Below are positions 34,605-46,362 of a DNA stretch of 64,000 nt, one piece after another (position 1 is the stretch's first letter; each line of letters opens with the position of its first letter). The DNA comes from Myoxocephalus aenaeus (taxonomy: Eukaryota; Chordata; Actinopteri; Perciformes; Cottidae): the NCBI GenBank assembly GCA_038501785.1, contig JBAMJR010000182.1:378501-442500 (forward strand), in the 5' to 3' direction. The notes beneath the pieces were generated by a model that worked only from the letters and a program-made list of their open reading frames with translations, was not told the origin of the DNA and searched no databases. The translations under genes were made by a program, and so were the position numbers.

Positions 34605-34627
34605 ATATGTATATATATATATATATA
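34532..34627. repeat. Interrupted (TA)n microsatellite
   Basis: TA dinucleotides interrupted by TATGTATATGTATATA and TATGTATGTGTATATG. Preceded by a direct repeat of CTCCATCAGGGGGTTCTCCC (about 34450 and 34490). Confidence 0.95.
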
Positions 34628-34642
34628 CGTGCCATATATGAC

Positions 34643-34698
34643 TTACCCTCTGGATCCATTCAGTTCCCAGTGGACTCCTGAATGGATCCAGAGGGTAA
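34643..34698. other. Perfect 21-bp inverted repeat (hairpin)
   Basis: Arm 34643-34663 (TTACCCTCTGGATCCATTCA plus G) is exactly complementary to 34678-34698, with a 14-nt loop. The arms contain GGATCC. It lies just right of the TA microsatellite and about 600 bp upstream of the Ig2 exon. No TE terminus or miRNA family is recognised. Confidence 0.9.
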
Positions 34699-35292
34699 AT
34701 TGAAAAAGCAGTGTAGGTAATAATGGAGCAGTCTTTCTTCTCAATGAACTGTCTTTGGTATAAGACGTTTTAGGGCAAAGCATTGCATTTAGAGTGGAAG
34801 AGAGTCCTCTTCCTCAGCTGAATGGAGTGGAAGTGATACTGGATGGCTCAATGGCAGTGAGGTGGTGTTTGTGGACTCCACTCCTGGGAGGACGTTTCAT
34901 ATCAGCTAGTTCAGCAAGTTCCATAAAGACGTGGTTTTTATCATCATATTTCCAAGACCTGGTTTTCTAAACTGCAGCTCGCCTTCTCAACACCGACTCA
35001 TCCTCATGTTCAGAATGAATCACAGGCTTGAATGTTCTTACTTTCCAGCTGCAAGTAGCACGGCATGGGTTTACAGCCCAGTTCAGTTTATTCTCATCAG
35101 TTTGGGAAGGTGGTCCTTTTTTTTTTACAATCAGAAGGGTTGAGATGAATTCATGTGGAATAAACTGTAAGAACTTCCTGTTTGTATTGTAATAAATCAT
35201 TGAAATCCCACAGCAGGATGGTCCTGTAGGGCCCAGCGGTGTTTACACTTTGCTGTGTTTGAACGTCCTGCTTGTGTCTGTCTTCGTCTCAG

Positions 35293-35481
35293 AGGACCAG
35301 ATCCCCCACGGCTTCCCCACCATCGACATGGGCCCCCAGCTGAAGGTGGTGGAGAGGACGCGCACGGCCACCATGCTGTGCGCCGCCAGCGGGAACCCCG
35401 ACCCGGAGATCTACTGGTTCAAAGACTTCCTGCCCGTGGACATCGGCAGCAGCAACGGGCGCATAAAGCAGCTGCGTTCAG
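35293..35481 (+). CDS. ptprf: Exon of LAR-family receptor tyrosine phosphatase (Ig domain 2, first half)
   Basis: A 189-nt exon entered in phase 1 from the previous exon (G+AG gives E) and left in phase 1. Acceptor TTCGTCTCAG ends at 35292; donor GTAAAG begins at 35482. It encodes DQIPHGFPTIDMGPQLKVVE, RTRTATMLCAASGNPDPEIY, then WFKDFLPVD and NGRIKQLRS. The cysteine in MLC and the tryptophan in YWFKD are the core Ig-fold residues of domain 2. This stretch is almost invariant among LAR-RPTP paralogues, so it identifies the family firmly but the paralogue weakly; the ERTRTATMLCAASG form is, from memory, more PTPRD/PTPRS-like than mammalian PTPRF. The final RS followed by a phase-1 break is the known insertion point of mini-exon A. 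Confidence 0.95.
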
Positions 35482-36838
35482 GTAAAGCACTCACCCCGAC
35501 ATGTTGATACCTGACCATTCATACCTGCTCAGGTTTGGTTTACATCATGGCCCACACAGGTTGAGGGGTACCGACACTCCAAAGATCATTTACGTCAAAC
35601 AACACAGGACTTTAGAAAGATCTGCTGTTTGATATTCAGAAAGTGAAACGCACAGTGAGCTCGTGGTAGAAATAAAAGGGTATCAGACCCCGAGCCGCAC
35701 CTGTGAGGGAGCGGCGTGCCAACAGGACTCAACCTCCAGGACAGAGATGAATGTGAGCGGCTCTGTGAGGAGGTGGCCGGAGTCCAGGGAGCAGAGAGGG
35801 CATCGCTCCGCGCCAAAGAGACACACACACACACACACACAGTCAGCTGCCCTTTCTCTCTCTCTCTCTGTGAGAAAATAGAAACGTTCCCTACAGAACG
35901 TGAGCGCTGTCAGCGAGTCAGGAGCAGGTTCCCTCTTCCTCTCGTCTCCACGCTGACAGGCAGGACATCTCAGGCTGGGCGTTAGGTCGGGACAACCCGC
36001 CATGTGTTATTAACCAAATAGCACGGCAATCTGTTTCAATTAGTTTCCTAGCACCGTGGTCTCATGCAGCCCCACAGCAGCCGAGCACAGATGCTTCCTT
36101 TAATGGAGAATCAGAGTCATCCTGGAACACACAAGGCGGAGGGGAAATACGTATCCGTGTGCAACGTCAGCGCTCCGCAATTATTCCATTTATTTGTTTC
36201 AATAGAATTCATTATATAGAGGAGTGATTGGATTTGCTCCTGCATTAGTTCGTCCTATTACATGACTTTGATCCATTAAGAAACACTAATAGCTTCATTT
36301 TTCAATTCGAGACCTTTGCTCTCTTTTGGAAAAAAGAAAAAAAGAAAAGTCCTCTGGCTTCTGTGAGGCTTCCTCTGGTGCTCCAGAGCTCAACTGTCTT
36401 CAACTAATTACAACCCAAGCTTCGCCATTGAAGAGTGATGGACCCGGACCAGCCGTGGACCCTCTGGGTCCCAGACCAGCGAGCTCTGTGACCGCCGGCC
36501 CCGGGATCTGATAGCCAAGAAAACGGGACCAAGCTCTTCTGCGGAAAACAATGCTGGAGTGAAAAGTTCCTGGTTCCCAAACCCAGTAATACGTGTTAAC
36601 ACTGGCCACAGCACCACCAGACACTGAAGACTGTGTTTACTTCAAGCAGAACACTCCTGGGGCCAATGTGTGGACAAGGGCCCAGCTGAATTGGTTTGTC
36701 ATTGGCTCTTACAGGGGCGCTCCAGTGATGAAGTCCTGCTACTCCAGAAGGTTGGTCCACTCGCCAGAGACAGATTTAAACAGAAGAGAGGGGTTTAAGA
36801 TGGAAGCAGCAAAGTCGGATATGTTCCAAACTCTATCC
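35482..36838 (+). other. Intron, no genes seen
   Basis: Start of the intron after the first Ig2 exon. A CA run occurs at 35821-35840 followed by a CT run. No 9-nt ESI-type microexon was found here or further down by a visual search for AG, nine bases, GT with the right codons. Confidence 0.5.
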
Positions 36839-37989
36839 ATTAGTACGGGTTAGTTAGGCTTAGAGCATTAACTAGTATGGGTTAGTTAGGCTTAGAGCAT
36901 TAACTAGTATGGGTTAGTTAGGCTTAGAGCATTAACTAGTATGGGTTAGTTAGGCTTAGAGCATTAACTAGTACACGCTAGTTAGGCTTAGAGCATTAAC
37001 TAGTATGGGTTAGTTAGGCTTAGAACATTAACTAGTACACGCTAGTTAGGCTTAGAGCATTAACTAGTATGGGTTAGTTAGGCTTAGAACATTAACTAGT
37101 ATGGGTTAGTTAGGCTTAGAACATTAACTAGTATGGGTTAGTTAGCCTTAGAGCATTAACTAGTATGGGTTAGTTAGCCTTAGAGCATTAACTAGTATGG
37201 GTTAGTTAGCCTTAGAGCATTAACTAGTACACGCTAGTTAGGCTTAGAGCATTAACTAGTATGGGTTAGTTAGGCTTAGAGCATTAACTAGTATGGGTTA
37301 GTTAGGCTTAGAGCATTAACTAGTATGGGTTAGTTAGGCTTAGAGCATTAACTAGTATGGGTTAGTTAGGCTTAGAGCATTAACTAGTACACGCTAGTTA
37401 GGCTTAGAGCATTAACTAGTATGGGTTAGTTAGGCTTAGAACATTAACTAGTACGGGTTAGTTAGGCTTAGAACATTAACTAGTACGGGTTAGTTAGGCT
37501 TAGAGCATTAACTAGTATGGGTTAGTTAGGCTTAGAGCATTAACTAGTATGGGTTAGTTAGGCTTAGAGCATTAACTAGTATGGGTTAGTTAGGCTTAGA
37601 GCATTAACTAGTACACGCTAGTTAGGCTTAGAGCATTAACTAGTATGGGTTAGTTAGCCTTAGAGCATTAACTAGTACGGGTTAGTTAGCCTTAGAGCAT
37701 TAACTAGTATGGGTTAGTTAGCCTTAGAGCATTAACTAGTATGGGTTAGTTAGCCTTAGAGCATTAACTAGTACGGGTTAGTTAGCCTTAGAGCATTAAC
37801 TAGTATGGGTTAGTTAGGCTTAGAGCATTAACTAGTACACGCTAGTTAGGCTTAGAGCATTAACTAGTATGGGTTAGTTAGGCTTAGAACATTAACTAGT
37901 ATGGGTTAGTTAGCCTTAGAGCATTAACTAGTATGGGTTAGTTAGCCTTAGAGCATTAACTAGTATGGGTTAGTTAGGCTTACAAGCAT
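36839..37989. repeat. 32-bp minisatellite, about 36 copies
   Basis: Units of ACTAGTATGGGTTAGTTAGG plus CTTAGAGCATTA. Recurrent variants: ACTAGTACACGCTAG (several spaced copies), TTAGCC for TTAGGC, AGAACATT for AGAGCATT, and TACGGG for TATGGG. The period is not a multiple of three and the unit contains TAG, so there is no coding frame. The sequence GGGTTAGTTAGG resembles telomeric TTAGGG repeats. Confidence 0.96.
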
Positions 37990-38938
37990 TTGTGCTGAAT
38001 GGTTCGATACAGGACGTTGACACGTACCAAACCAGACATGTTGTGTACTGCTACACCAATAGCCATGCTTGGAAAAATACTGGATCGCATAATGGAAAAT
38101 AAAGAGTTATTTCATGCCTGGTAAAATAATGTGTCTTTCTAACACATTGTAGTCTGCAAGCCCGAGCCTAGATAGTGACATCACTATGACGTCATCTGGG
38201 TTATTTTCTCACACAAGAGAAACTGCTCTCAGTAGTACTCCCTATGCAAGACAACTGATCGTGACTGAAGTCCCTGGAGGTCCCCTCTAACAGCCAGTCA
38301 CGCTTCCATGGTAGTGGACTACACACTGGCCACCATGCATGGTGCTCGCCAACATCAGGAGCAGCTTGGGGTTCAGTTTCTCTCCCAGGAATGCTGCGCC
38401 ATGCGGACAAGAGGAGCTCCACGTCCACGCGATGGGATTTTGTTTCCATTTCATTCGTTCTGCTTGGAAAGGGCAAAATGGACAAAATGTGGACGCAACC
38501 ATCATCTACGACGGCTGCCAACCCAGTCCTGGACTCTGTTTTGGGTCAACGCTACAACGGACAAACAAACTCCCAATCCAGACATTGTGAAAATATAATA
38601 AAGTCCTATTATTTTTCACAATGAAACCCCACAAACCTGTCATGACGCCCTGGCTTCATGCTGCAGAGGCGCGGGATTCCTCCGGCCAAGGAGGGAAGTC
38701 ATGGCAGGTCTCGGTCTCGCCCGGCCCTCTGAAAGCTGCTGATGTCCCCCTCATCAGACCCACGGGGCCACACAGCTTCAGGGCCCCCCTCCCCTTCTGC
38801 TATCTCTCACCACCTCTCTGACACTGGGGAGTGGCTTGGTTTATCATCCAGATCACCGGCATCTGCATGGTGACCATCCCTCTCTGCCGTTTGCTGCATA
38901 AGCCCTGATATGCCCAAATGGTGCCAGTTGCTAAAGGT
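37990..38938 (+). other. Intron, no genes accepted
   Basis: Several overlapping open frames of 60-106 codons occur on both strands at 38201-38624, but none has a recognisable domain. Confidence 0.4.
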
Positions 38939-39093
38939 CACCAAGACCAGGGATATACAAGATTATATCACCAAGACCAGGGATATACAAGATTATATCA
39001 CCAAGACCAGGGATATACAAGATTATATCACCAAGACCAGGGATATACAAGATTATATCACCAAGACCAGGGATATACAAGATTATACAAGAC
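38939..39093. repeat. 30-bp repeat, 5 copies
   Basis: Five essentially perfect units of CCAAGACCAGGGATATACAA plus GATTATATCA. The multiple-of-three length keeps short frames open, but no start, splice or domain context supports coding. Confidence 0.95.
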
Positions 39094-40330
39094 TATAGGA
39101 GGAAACGCTATGAATACTACGTGGGCTGAACGATTAGTCTTTTTTTAAATTGTGGTTTGAGAATCATAGGATCTGCATTTATAATATAACCTGTTATTAA
39201 CAGTGTCCTAACACGCTGAAGCAGGTGCAAGGTTTAGTGGGTGACCCAGACTTTCCCTCAGCTATAGTGACAACTGCTGCCAGGAAATGTGTTCGCCTGC
39301 AGCTAATTAAAGTGAAGTCTGTGCGATAGTCAAACGAAACAAAGACCTCTATGTTGTTGTCTGCTTCATATGCCCTCTGAATAACAGTGTCTGCTCTATC
39401 AGGAGGAAAGTAGACCAATGTGTTGGGGCTTAAATGATAAATGATGTAGGCATCAACAACTTGGTTGAAGGAAACACTTTAGTGGTTGACTTCATCCAAC
39501 ATGGATCCACAATTCAAAAGTCAATTGATTTAAGATGTAAATTGGCTCGACAACGTTCTCAACAGACTCCTTGGGAGTTGTAGTTAACTTCTTCCCCCAA
39601 CTTTTCATGGACACAAGCTTGTCGCTCTGGCTTTTTATTCTGTTCGTCTTTAGTGGAGAGTTTCATGCCCATCTAAGCCGGAATCTAAGGGGACACGAAA
39701 CAGCTCAACCAATTCACCACGACGCTTCAGCCTAAGTCGCCATTGGGTGGTGCAGTAGTTGTCAAGCGTAAGCAGACAGCTGCTGGAGGAAATGTCGGAA
39801 TCACCCGCTTAACTGTCACGCACAGCTTAATTTCAAGCTTGATCGGTAAATGTCAGAAAAATCCACCAGTTTTTACAGAATTGTGAAATCAAGCCCAGCA
39901 TCACTGGATGTCTAGTTTGAACTCTTGGAGGACCCCAACCAGAAGCACCCGCATCCTTTTATCCGATTACACTGAGTACACGCTTAACCTGTTTCAAAGT
40001 GCTGTAAGCTTGATTCATAGGAAAGAACAGCCATCAAAATTGGAATATTGGTTGCAATTAGATATTCTCCTGGAATCGTTCAGCCCTAAATGATGCACGG
40101 GGGAAATGTCCCGAATGATATGACAACTGTGATTAAAATACATCAATAGAACGCTAATTTTGGAGCTTGATATTAATATCCAGCGACGACGCAGTGTATT
40201 CCAGGACACGAGGGCAGGTTTCTTTGAGTTGCATCAGAGGGAGAGCAGGCGGCTTGTGTTTGTATCAGGAAGCCGGAGAGGGAACCAAGACTGTGGAGTC
40301 GGTGAATGAGGGGTCAAGTAGCCAGGTGCT
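39094..40330 (+). other. Intron upstream of the microexon
   Basis: Unique sequence with no accepted gene. Confidence 0.5.
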
Positions 40331-40364
40331 GGGGGGGGGGGGGGGGGGGGAGGGGGGGGGGGGG
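40331..40364. repeat. Poly-G tract
   Basis: Twenty G, one A, then thirteen G, about 390 bp upstream of the microexon. It could form quadruplex structures on the transcribed RNA because it is G on the sense strand. Confidence 0.95.
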
Positions 40365-40751
40365 CTCTCTGTGGAGCAAATATCCAGCTGTATCAAGCAA
40401 ATAAGCACCATGTGTGTAAATAACCAGGTGCACAAATGACGGACATTATTCAAACAATGTGCTTGTGAGGAAATAACATGTTTGTACAGGAGGAAGCGGC
40501 TTCCATCAAGAATACATTTTTGCACAGTTGTCATTTATTACATTGATTTTAATTGAAAATGATGAGGAAGTGTTTTTCTCACGCTCAGCTAACACTTTAT
40601 TTGTATTGAATGGTGAGAATAGCAGTCGCTCTGATCACGGCTGTTTTCCTCTCTTTGCTCTCCTGCCCTTCTTGTCTTTCTCTGTTTGTTTCTCTTCTCT
40701 TAATGCTAATGGTTATCTCTAATCTTATTTGCATTCAAATTACCTCACCAG

Positions 40752-40769
40752 GTGGTACACCAATCAGAG
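40752..40769 (+). CDS. ptprf: Microexon A (meA, GGTPIR) of LAR-family receptor tyrosine phosphatase
   Basis: Eighteen nucleotides, GTGGTACACCAATCAGAG, lie between a CACCAG acceptor (AG at 40750-40751) and a GTAAGA donor (40770). Entered in phase 1 from the exon at 35293-35481, they read G-G-T-P-I-R and leave in phase 1 for the exon at 46405. Mini-exon A of LAR-RPTPs, well known in PTPRD, inserts GGTPIR or ESIGGTPIR at exactly this site in Ig domain 2 and controls which postsynaptic ligands bind. A long pyrimidine tract (about 40640-40705) and TTTGCATTC lie upstream, as expected of a neuronal microexon with upstream polypyrimidine and UGC elements. Inclusion is presumably alternative. The ESI part (a further 9-nt microexon in PTPRD) was not found. 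Confidence 0.9.
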
Positions 40770-40802
40770 GTAAGAATGCTGGGTACAAAACAACCTCTTC
40801 TC

Positions 40803-40878
40803 ATCCTCCTCCTCCTCACTGCCCCTCACCTTCATCACCTTTGTCCTCCTCCTCCTCCTCCTCCTCCTCCTCCTCCTG
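40803..40878. repeat. (CCT)n tract downstream of the microexon
   Basis: Repeated CTCCTC units begin about 35 nt after the microexon donor and become a pure CCT run at 40844-40877. Confidence 0.95.
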
Positions 40879-41367
40879 TCACCGTTAGTGTGTCTCATTT
40901 CCAGCACCACTCTCTCTGCCGTCACCACGTTGTTCAGGAGGTCTTGGGACAGGAGACAGTATGTTGCGTAAAACCTGTAACGGTAGTTTCCAGCCTACCA
41001 GCCGGTGTTCTCACTCCCAACCCGTCCAATGGCAGCGCTTAGTCTCCTGAACTTCCACCTATGAGGCCCGAGGAACCCCGTTAGTGTCAGTTTGGGACGG
41101 ATCAGGGACGTCAACATCCTCTTGTTTTACAGATAGCATCTTTTCAAAATAAATGTTGGTCTTAAGAGGAAGTTAGGTTTGGGCAACAAAACCATTTAGT
41201 TAGATTAAGACTGTGGTTGACATTAACTTGAAGACTCACAGGACTCTCAATACTAACGACTCACGTGAGAAAACGAGTCAACGTTGGCTTTTAGTTTCAG
41301 ACCAGACCCTCACAGCGGTCTCCTGGGGGAAAGTCCTGTTTGTTCCACCCTGAGCAGACTATAGCGC

Positions 41368-41433
<66 letters not shown>

Positions 41434-44400
41434 CTTAATACGCTCTATGCGTCAAATAAAGACGTGGATGGGTTTACATTGGAGTTGGGTGACAGTCGGT
41501 CACAGAGGAGATGACCAAGTATTTGACGGGTTTGAGTGAGAACGAGTTGTTCTCGCTCATCTGCAGGCTAACAAAGGGTTAGCACCATGCTAACAAACAC
41601 AGTTTACCATCGAGTGGAACAGAAAGTCGCTTGTTGAAAATGACTAGCTAAACGTAATAGGCACTTATTTTGGTTGTGTTCACGCCGACTGCTAAATGTT
41701 TGGTGCAGTTTGTTCAGTCTCACTCTTAGCCTCTGGTTCACTCACATGGTGGTCTGAGGTTCACCAGGAGTAGAATAATGTCACATTAATAAGTATATCT
41801 ACGTTTTCATGAAGGCCTACTGACACCACAAACCCACCTGTGGCCTGTGTCCCCACTCTTTTCCAATGAAATAGCTCTAAAAGTTGCTGAATCTAGCGAT
41901 AAAGGCCCAACATGATCATGATGAACATTAACAACAACATGGCTGCTCACAGCCGTCAACATGGCAGCTGTGGAAGTCTCTGCTGACGAGCGTCAATCCA
42001 ATCATTTCATTCTGGCCGAATGAAGATAGCGTATTTTATTCATTGATTGCTTTTGGGATGTAAATAGAATTTCAACAAATATAACACAAAAAAACAGAGT
42101 TTGAGGAACTTTATCGTGCTTTAAAGAAGACTGTTCTATCCTCAGAGATACCAGAGGTGATAAACATCACCATAATCACCATGATACCCTCTGTGGTCTG
42201 TGAAGGGATGACGATACAGGTCACCAAATCTATCCAATAAATGGAAAAATACACATTTTCTTTTCAGTTCTGGTTCATGTTTGCAGGGACTTCCAACTGA
42301 AAAGACATTTATTGGTCGGCTTTGGTGACTCATCCAGCACCTTCAGCACGAAATGGACTGATGGAGGAAACTACAATATACATACTATTGAGGCACAGCT
42401 AAAATACAAACAGTAGACAGAAGCACAACACATTATCTATCTTAACTATTTTAACGCATTACTATGGTTAGCAAATACATAAGTTGCCCTTACAAATGGT
42501 TTAGTCTGAAGTCTCCTCGGTCAGCAGAGGGACTAAAGCGGCTTAGCGTTGCTTTGCGTCTGATTGGTTTTCAGGGATCACATCTTTTACATTTGTAGAG
42601 GGAATCAAACCAAAGAATCCCGTAGTTGATCTGCTTTGCTTTCACCTGAAGTGGACCTGAGCTGAGATGTGTGAGTTTGGTTCAACAGCTTCCAATCAGC
42701 CGTAACGAACTGCACCAAACAGGTCCGGCCTGAGAGACTCAGACCAACCCATATGTGAACACATGCTCAGTCACTCCAGTGAGGAAGTGAGTCCAGTTCT
42801 CCAGGAATTAGCAGTCTGCAGCGGTCTGGTCGTGGAGGTGTAAAGCCTCGACCTCCCTGTCAGACAGGGAGCGCACGCTTTAGTACGGACGGCTCAATGT
42901 CTGACGAGCGGGGAAGTTTTGTCAGCTTGGAACATTTTGGTTCGGGGCTTCATCTGCGAGAAGTCACACACAGCTGATTAACCTTTGTCACGCCAAGAGG
43001 TCAGAGCGGACGCCATCTCAGGAGAGAACAAAGCATTTCCTGCTCAAACACCAGAATGTTCAATGAGATAAACAGGCGTTTGAGGACATGCATCCCAGAT
43101 GAAGGTTGCTCCGCCTCCTCTGGGCTCGCCGTCTGCACCAGACTCACCAGGGACGTTTCCACACGCACGTTAACTAAATATAGTTCATGACATCCTGTTA
43201 CAAACCCATCCCATGGTGCATTTCAGGATTGTATTCTGAAATATGTACATTGTTAACCTTTTTATTATTTTCACATGTCTTATTGTCCGCTGCAAAACTG
43301 CATGATGTCACATTCACTGCTGACATGTAATATTGCATAAGAACACATTCATGTTCTCAAACCGAACCTCTCCACTGGTGAAGATGAAATGTTTGTTTGG
43401 AGTTGTTGTGAAGTGAATGGATTTAAATCAGGTAAGTTTGATCTTTCATTGCGTGTGAAATGAAAGCTGTCATGAGATGTTGGAGTGCTTTTAGAGCAGC
43501 GATCATTGGAGGGTCAGAGGAGAACGTGGTTTGCTAAAGCCTTTCACCAATCAGGGTTTACAATAGTTCTGCTAATTTGGGATTTAAGCAATACATCTTT
43601 AAAGTTGCTAGAAGGAACTTTTAACTGGTTATGAAACCGTCAATCCTCTAAATGACCCAAACGAGACCCTCAGAGGGAAGCTACGTCTATGTCTATATAT
43701 TTATTCTTAATGCTTGTCATTGGGTCCGATTCCCCGAAACATCTTCAGACTCCAGCAGTAACATGAGAGCTTTCTACAGAAAGCAGCTGCAGATGTTCAC
43801 AAAGCGCTGGAGCTCATAGAAGCACAAGATGAAAGTTCCTTCTAGTGACTTTAATTACTTCTGATGTGTCAGAACTGACATGTTTCTCTCGGCATGTCGT
43901 CTTCGTCACATTGGAAAAGCCCCATGATTCTGTTAAGAAAGCTGTTGGGACAAAGTCTGCTCCACAATGTGTTCAAGACCTTTTACTGGAAGGTCTTCTG
44001 ATTGACATTCAAAACGACCAGCCACCAACATGATGGAGCAAACAATGCATGTACAGTATGTAGACTTCCATCATCCACCAGCTAAACATAGTTTGTTTTC
44101 TATGATCCAGGCGGTAATACCACAATATCACATATGGTAACAACTGAAAATGGCATGGTTCATTTGAGCCAATGAGCACTTAGATCAGTCATTTCCCATC
44201 ATGCATTAAGAGATAAAGTTGGTGCTTAATGTGAACAGCTTCCATGAAAAGACCCCAAACCAACACTGACTTAGTGTGTCTCAATACTGCCTGCTCTGTG
44301 GCTCTCAGCCAAAAGATGACTCACACATTGAGCTAAACGATGTCCACCATTGTACAGCCATGCTGGAGGCTCAGTGAGGCATCTGTAGATGAATACACAA

Positions 44401-44699
44401 TGTGTGTGCTCGTGACTTTTAGGGAAACTACAGGTTCTGTGATTATCGCATCCAAGGGACATCCCACCTAGAGCAAGAACAATGCACCGTAGGATTGCAC
44501 CAACCTTATCCTCAGCCTCTGCAGGCGGCGGTGCTCCACCTCGCTCTGAGCCTGGCTGCTGTCACGCTATCTTCATTGTTGGTGTGACTCCAGCAAGTAG
44601 TCACAGCCCAGTCCCTAGAAACACATGTTGGCCTTGTAGGCTTCTACAAACCACGAGATACAGGAAATGTCCACATTTGTGAACCAAAAACGCTTACGG
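40879..44699 (+). other. Intron, unique sequence with one TA microsatellite
   Basis: A TA run of about 29 dinucleotides lies at 41372-41430. The rest shows no gene, transposon end or tandem repeat that I can support. Confidence 0.55.
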
Positions 44700-45813
44700 G
44701 TAACGTTGACGTCGTAACGCTGACGTCGTAACGCTGACATTGTAACGTTGACGTCGTAACGCTGACATTGTAACGCTGACGTCATAACGTTGACGTTGTA
44801 ATACTGACGTCGTAACGCTGACGTTGTAACGCTGACGTGGTAAAGTTGACGTCGTAGCGCTGACGTGGTAACGCTGACGTGGTAACGCTGACATCGTAAT
44901 GCTGACGTGGTAACGCTGACATCGCAATGCTGACGTGGTAACGCTGACGTGGTAACGCTGACATCGCAATGCTGACGTGGTAACGCTGACGTGGTAATGC
45001 TGACGTGGTAACGCTGACGTGGTAATGCTGACGTGGTGACATTGTGACGTTGACGTCGTAGCGCTGACGTGGTAACGCTGACATTGTGACGTTGACAGCA
45101 TAACGCTGACGTGGTAACGCTGACATCGTAACGCTGACATTGTAACGTTGACGTCGTAACGCTGACGTTGTAACGCTGACGTTGTAACGCTGACGTGGTA
45201 ACGTTGACGTCGTAGCACTGACGTGGTAACGCTGACGTGGTAACGCAGACATCGTAATGCTGACGTGGTAACGCTGACATCGTAATGCTGACGTGGTAAC
45301 GTTGACGTCGTAGCACTGACGTGGTAACGCTGACGTGGTAACGCTGACGTGGTAACGCTGACATCGTAATGCTGACGTGGTAACGCTGACATCGTAATGC
45401 TGACGTGGTAACGCTGACATCGTAATGCTGACGTGGTAACGCTGACGTGGTAACGTTGACGTCGTTGCGCTGACATTGTAACGTTGACATTGTAACGTTG
45501 ACGTGTAACGTTGACATTGTAACGCTGACATTGTGACGTTGACAGCATAACGCTGACGTGGTAACGCTGACATCGTAACGCTGACATTGTAACGTTGACG
45601 TGGTAATGCTGACGTGGTGACATTGTGACGTTGACGTCGTAGCGCTGACGTGGTAACGTTGACATCGTAATGCTGACGTGGTAACGCTGACGTGGTAACG
45701 TTGACAGCATAACGCTGACGTTGTAACGCTGACGTTGTAACGCTGACATTGTAACGTTGACGTCGTAACGCTGACGTCGTAACGCTGACGTCGTAACGCT
45801 GACGTCGTAACGT
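44700..45813. repeat. 14-bp minisatellite, about 80 copies, rich in TGACGT
   Basis: Units of AACGCTGACGTGGT with variants GACATCGT, GACATTGT, GACGTCGT, GACGTTGT and GACAGCAT. It is free of stops on the minus strand in all three frames (units of 14 residues in rotation), giving false frames of 263-433 codons. The cAMP-response half-site TGACGT appears in most units, and one full CRE palindrome TGACGTCA lies at 44777-44784. Confidence 0.96.
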
Positions 45814-46264
45814 AAGATGACTTTCTTACAAAATCAACGCCTACTTTTGGTTTCACACAGGACAGCTGTCTCCTGGGTGAAAGTCCCGTGTTTGTACATC
45901 TATACCCCCGTCCCACCCACCATTACTGGACTCCCTTACTTGTTATACTCTGTATGATACTACGTAACTTTTAATGAAGGACGCCACTTGCTCTGGCCGA
46001 ATGTAATGTCCACATTCAACATATCCGTGGTTTGTGGAAATTCCAAAATTCTTAGCACGTTAGACAGAAGTCCTGGATCGTCTCGAACAAACCTGATCAT
46101 AATAGGTTGATGCCATATCTGATTAGATTTAACTTACGCCTCCAAATAAGAAACAAAAAGAAGAACATTAAATGCTTTACTTGTAGGTATGGAACGCAAA
46201 CATGTCAAAGATATGGACATTTAAGCACTAATGTGTGTGCTTGAGTCATATTACTCCTCTACCA

Positions 46265-46268
<4 letters not shown>
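45814..46268 (+). other. Intron, unique sequence
   Basis: Nothing recognised. Confidence 0.5.
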
Positions 46269-46352
<84 letters not shown>

Positions 46353-46362
46353 TGTGTGTGTG
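46269..46362 (+). repeat. (TG)n microsatellite just upstream of an exon
   Basis: About 46 TG dinucleotides with a single TATG interruption. The run ends 42 nt before the exon at 46405, in the region where the branch point and polypyrimidine tract lie. UG-rich RNA is bound by TDP-43 and CELF proteins, which can affect exon inclusion. Confidence 0.97.

Noticed and set aside
36839..37989. Interstitial telomere
   Set aside because: Only GGGTTAG words occur within a 32-bp unit; there are no consecutive TTAGGG hexamers.
38201..38624. Cluster of overlapping 72-106 codon frames on both strands
   Set aside because: No recognised domain, no splice-site or conservation evidence; possibly transposon debris but not supportable.
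35482..40751. 9-nt ESI microexon (other half of meA)
   Set aside because: Searched by eye for AG, a 9-nt ESI-coding segment in phase, and GT. Near hits around 39839 and 39732 have the wrong length or codons.
44615..45916. Minus-strand frame of 433 codons, plus frames of 351 and 263
   Set aside because: Artefact of the 14-bp array, open in all three minus-strand frames with the same rotating 14-residue unit.
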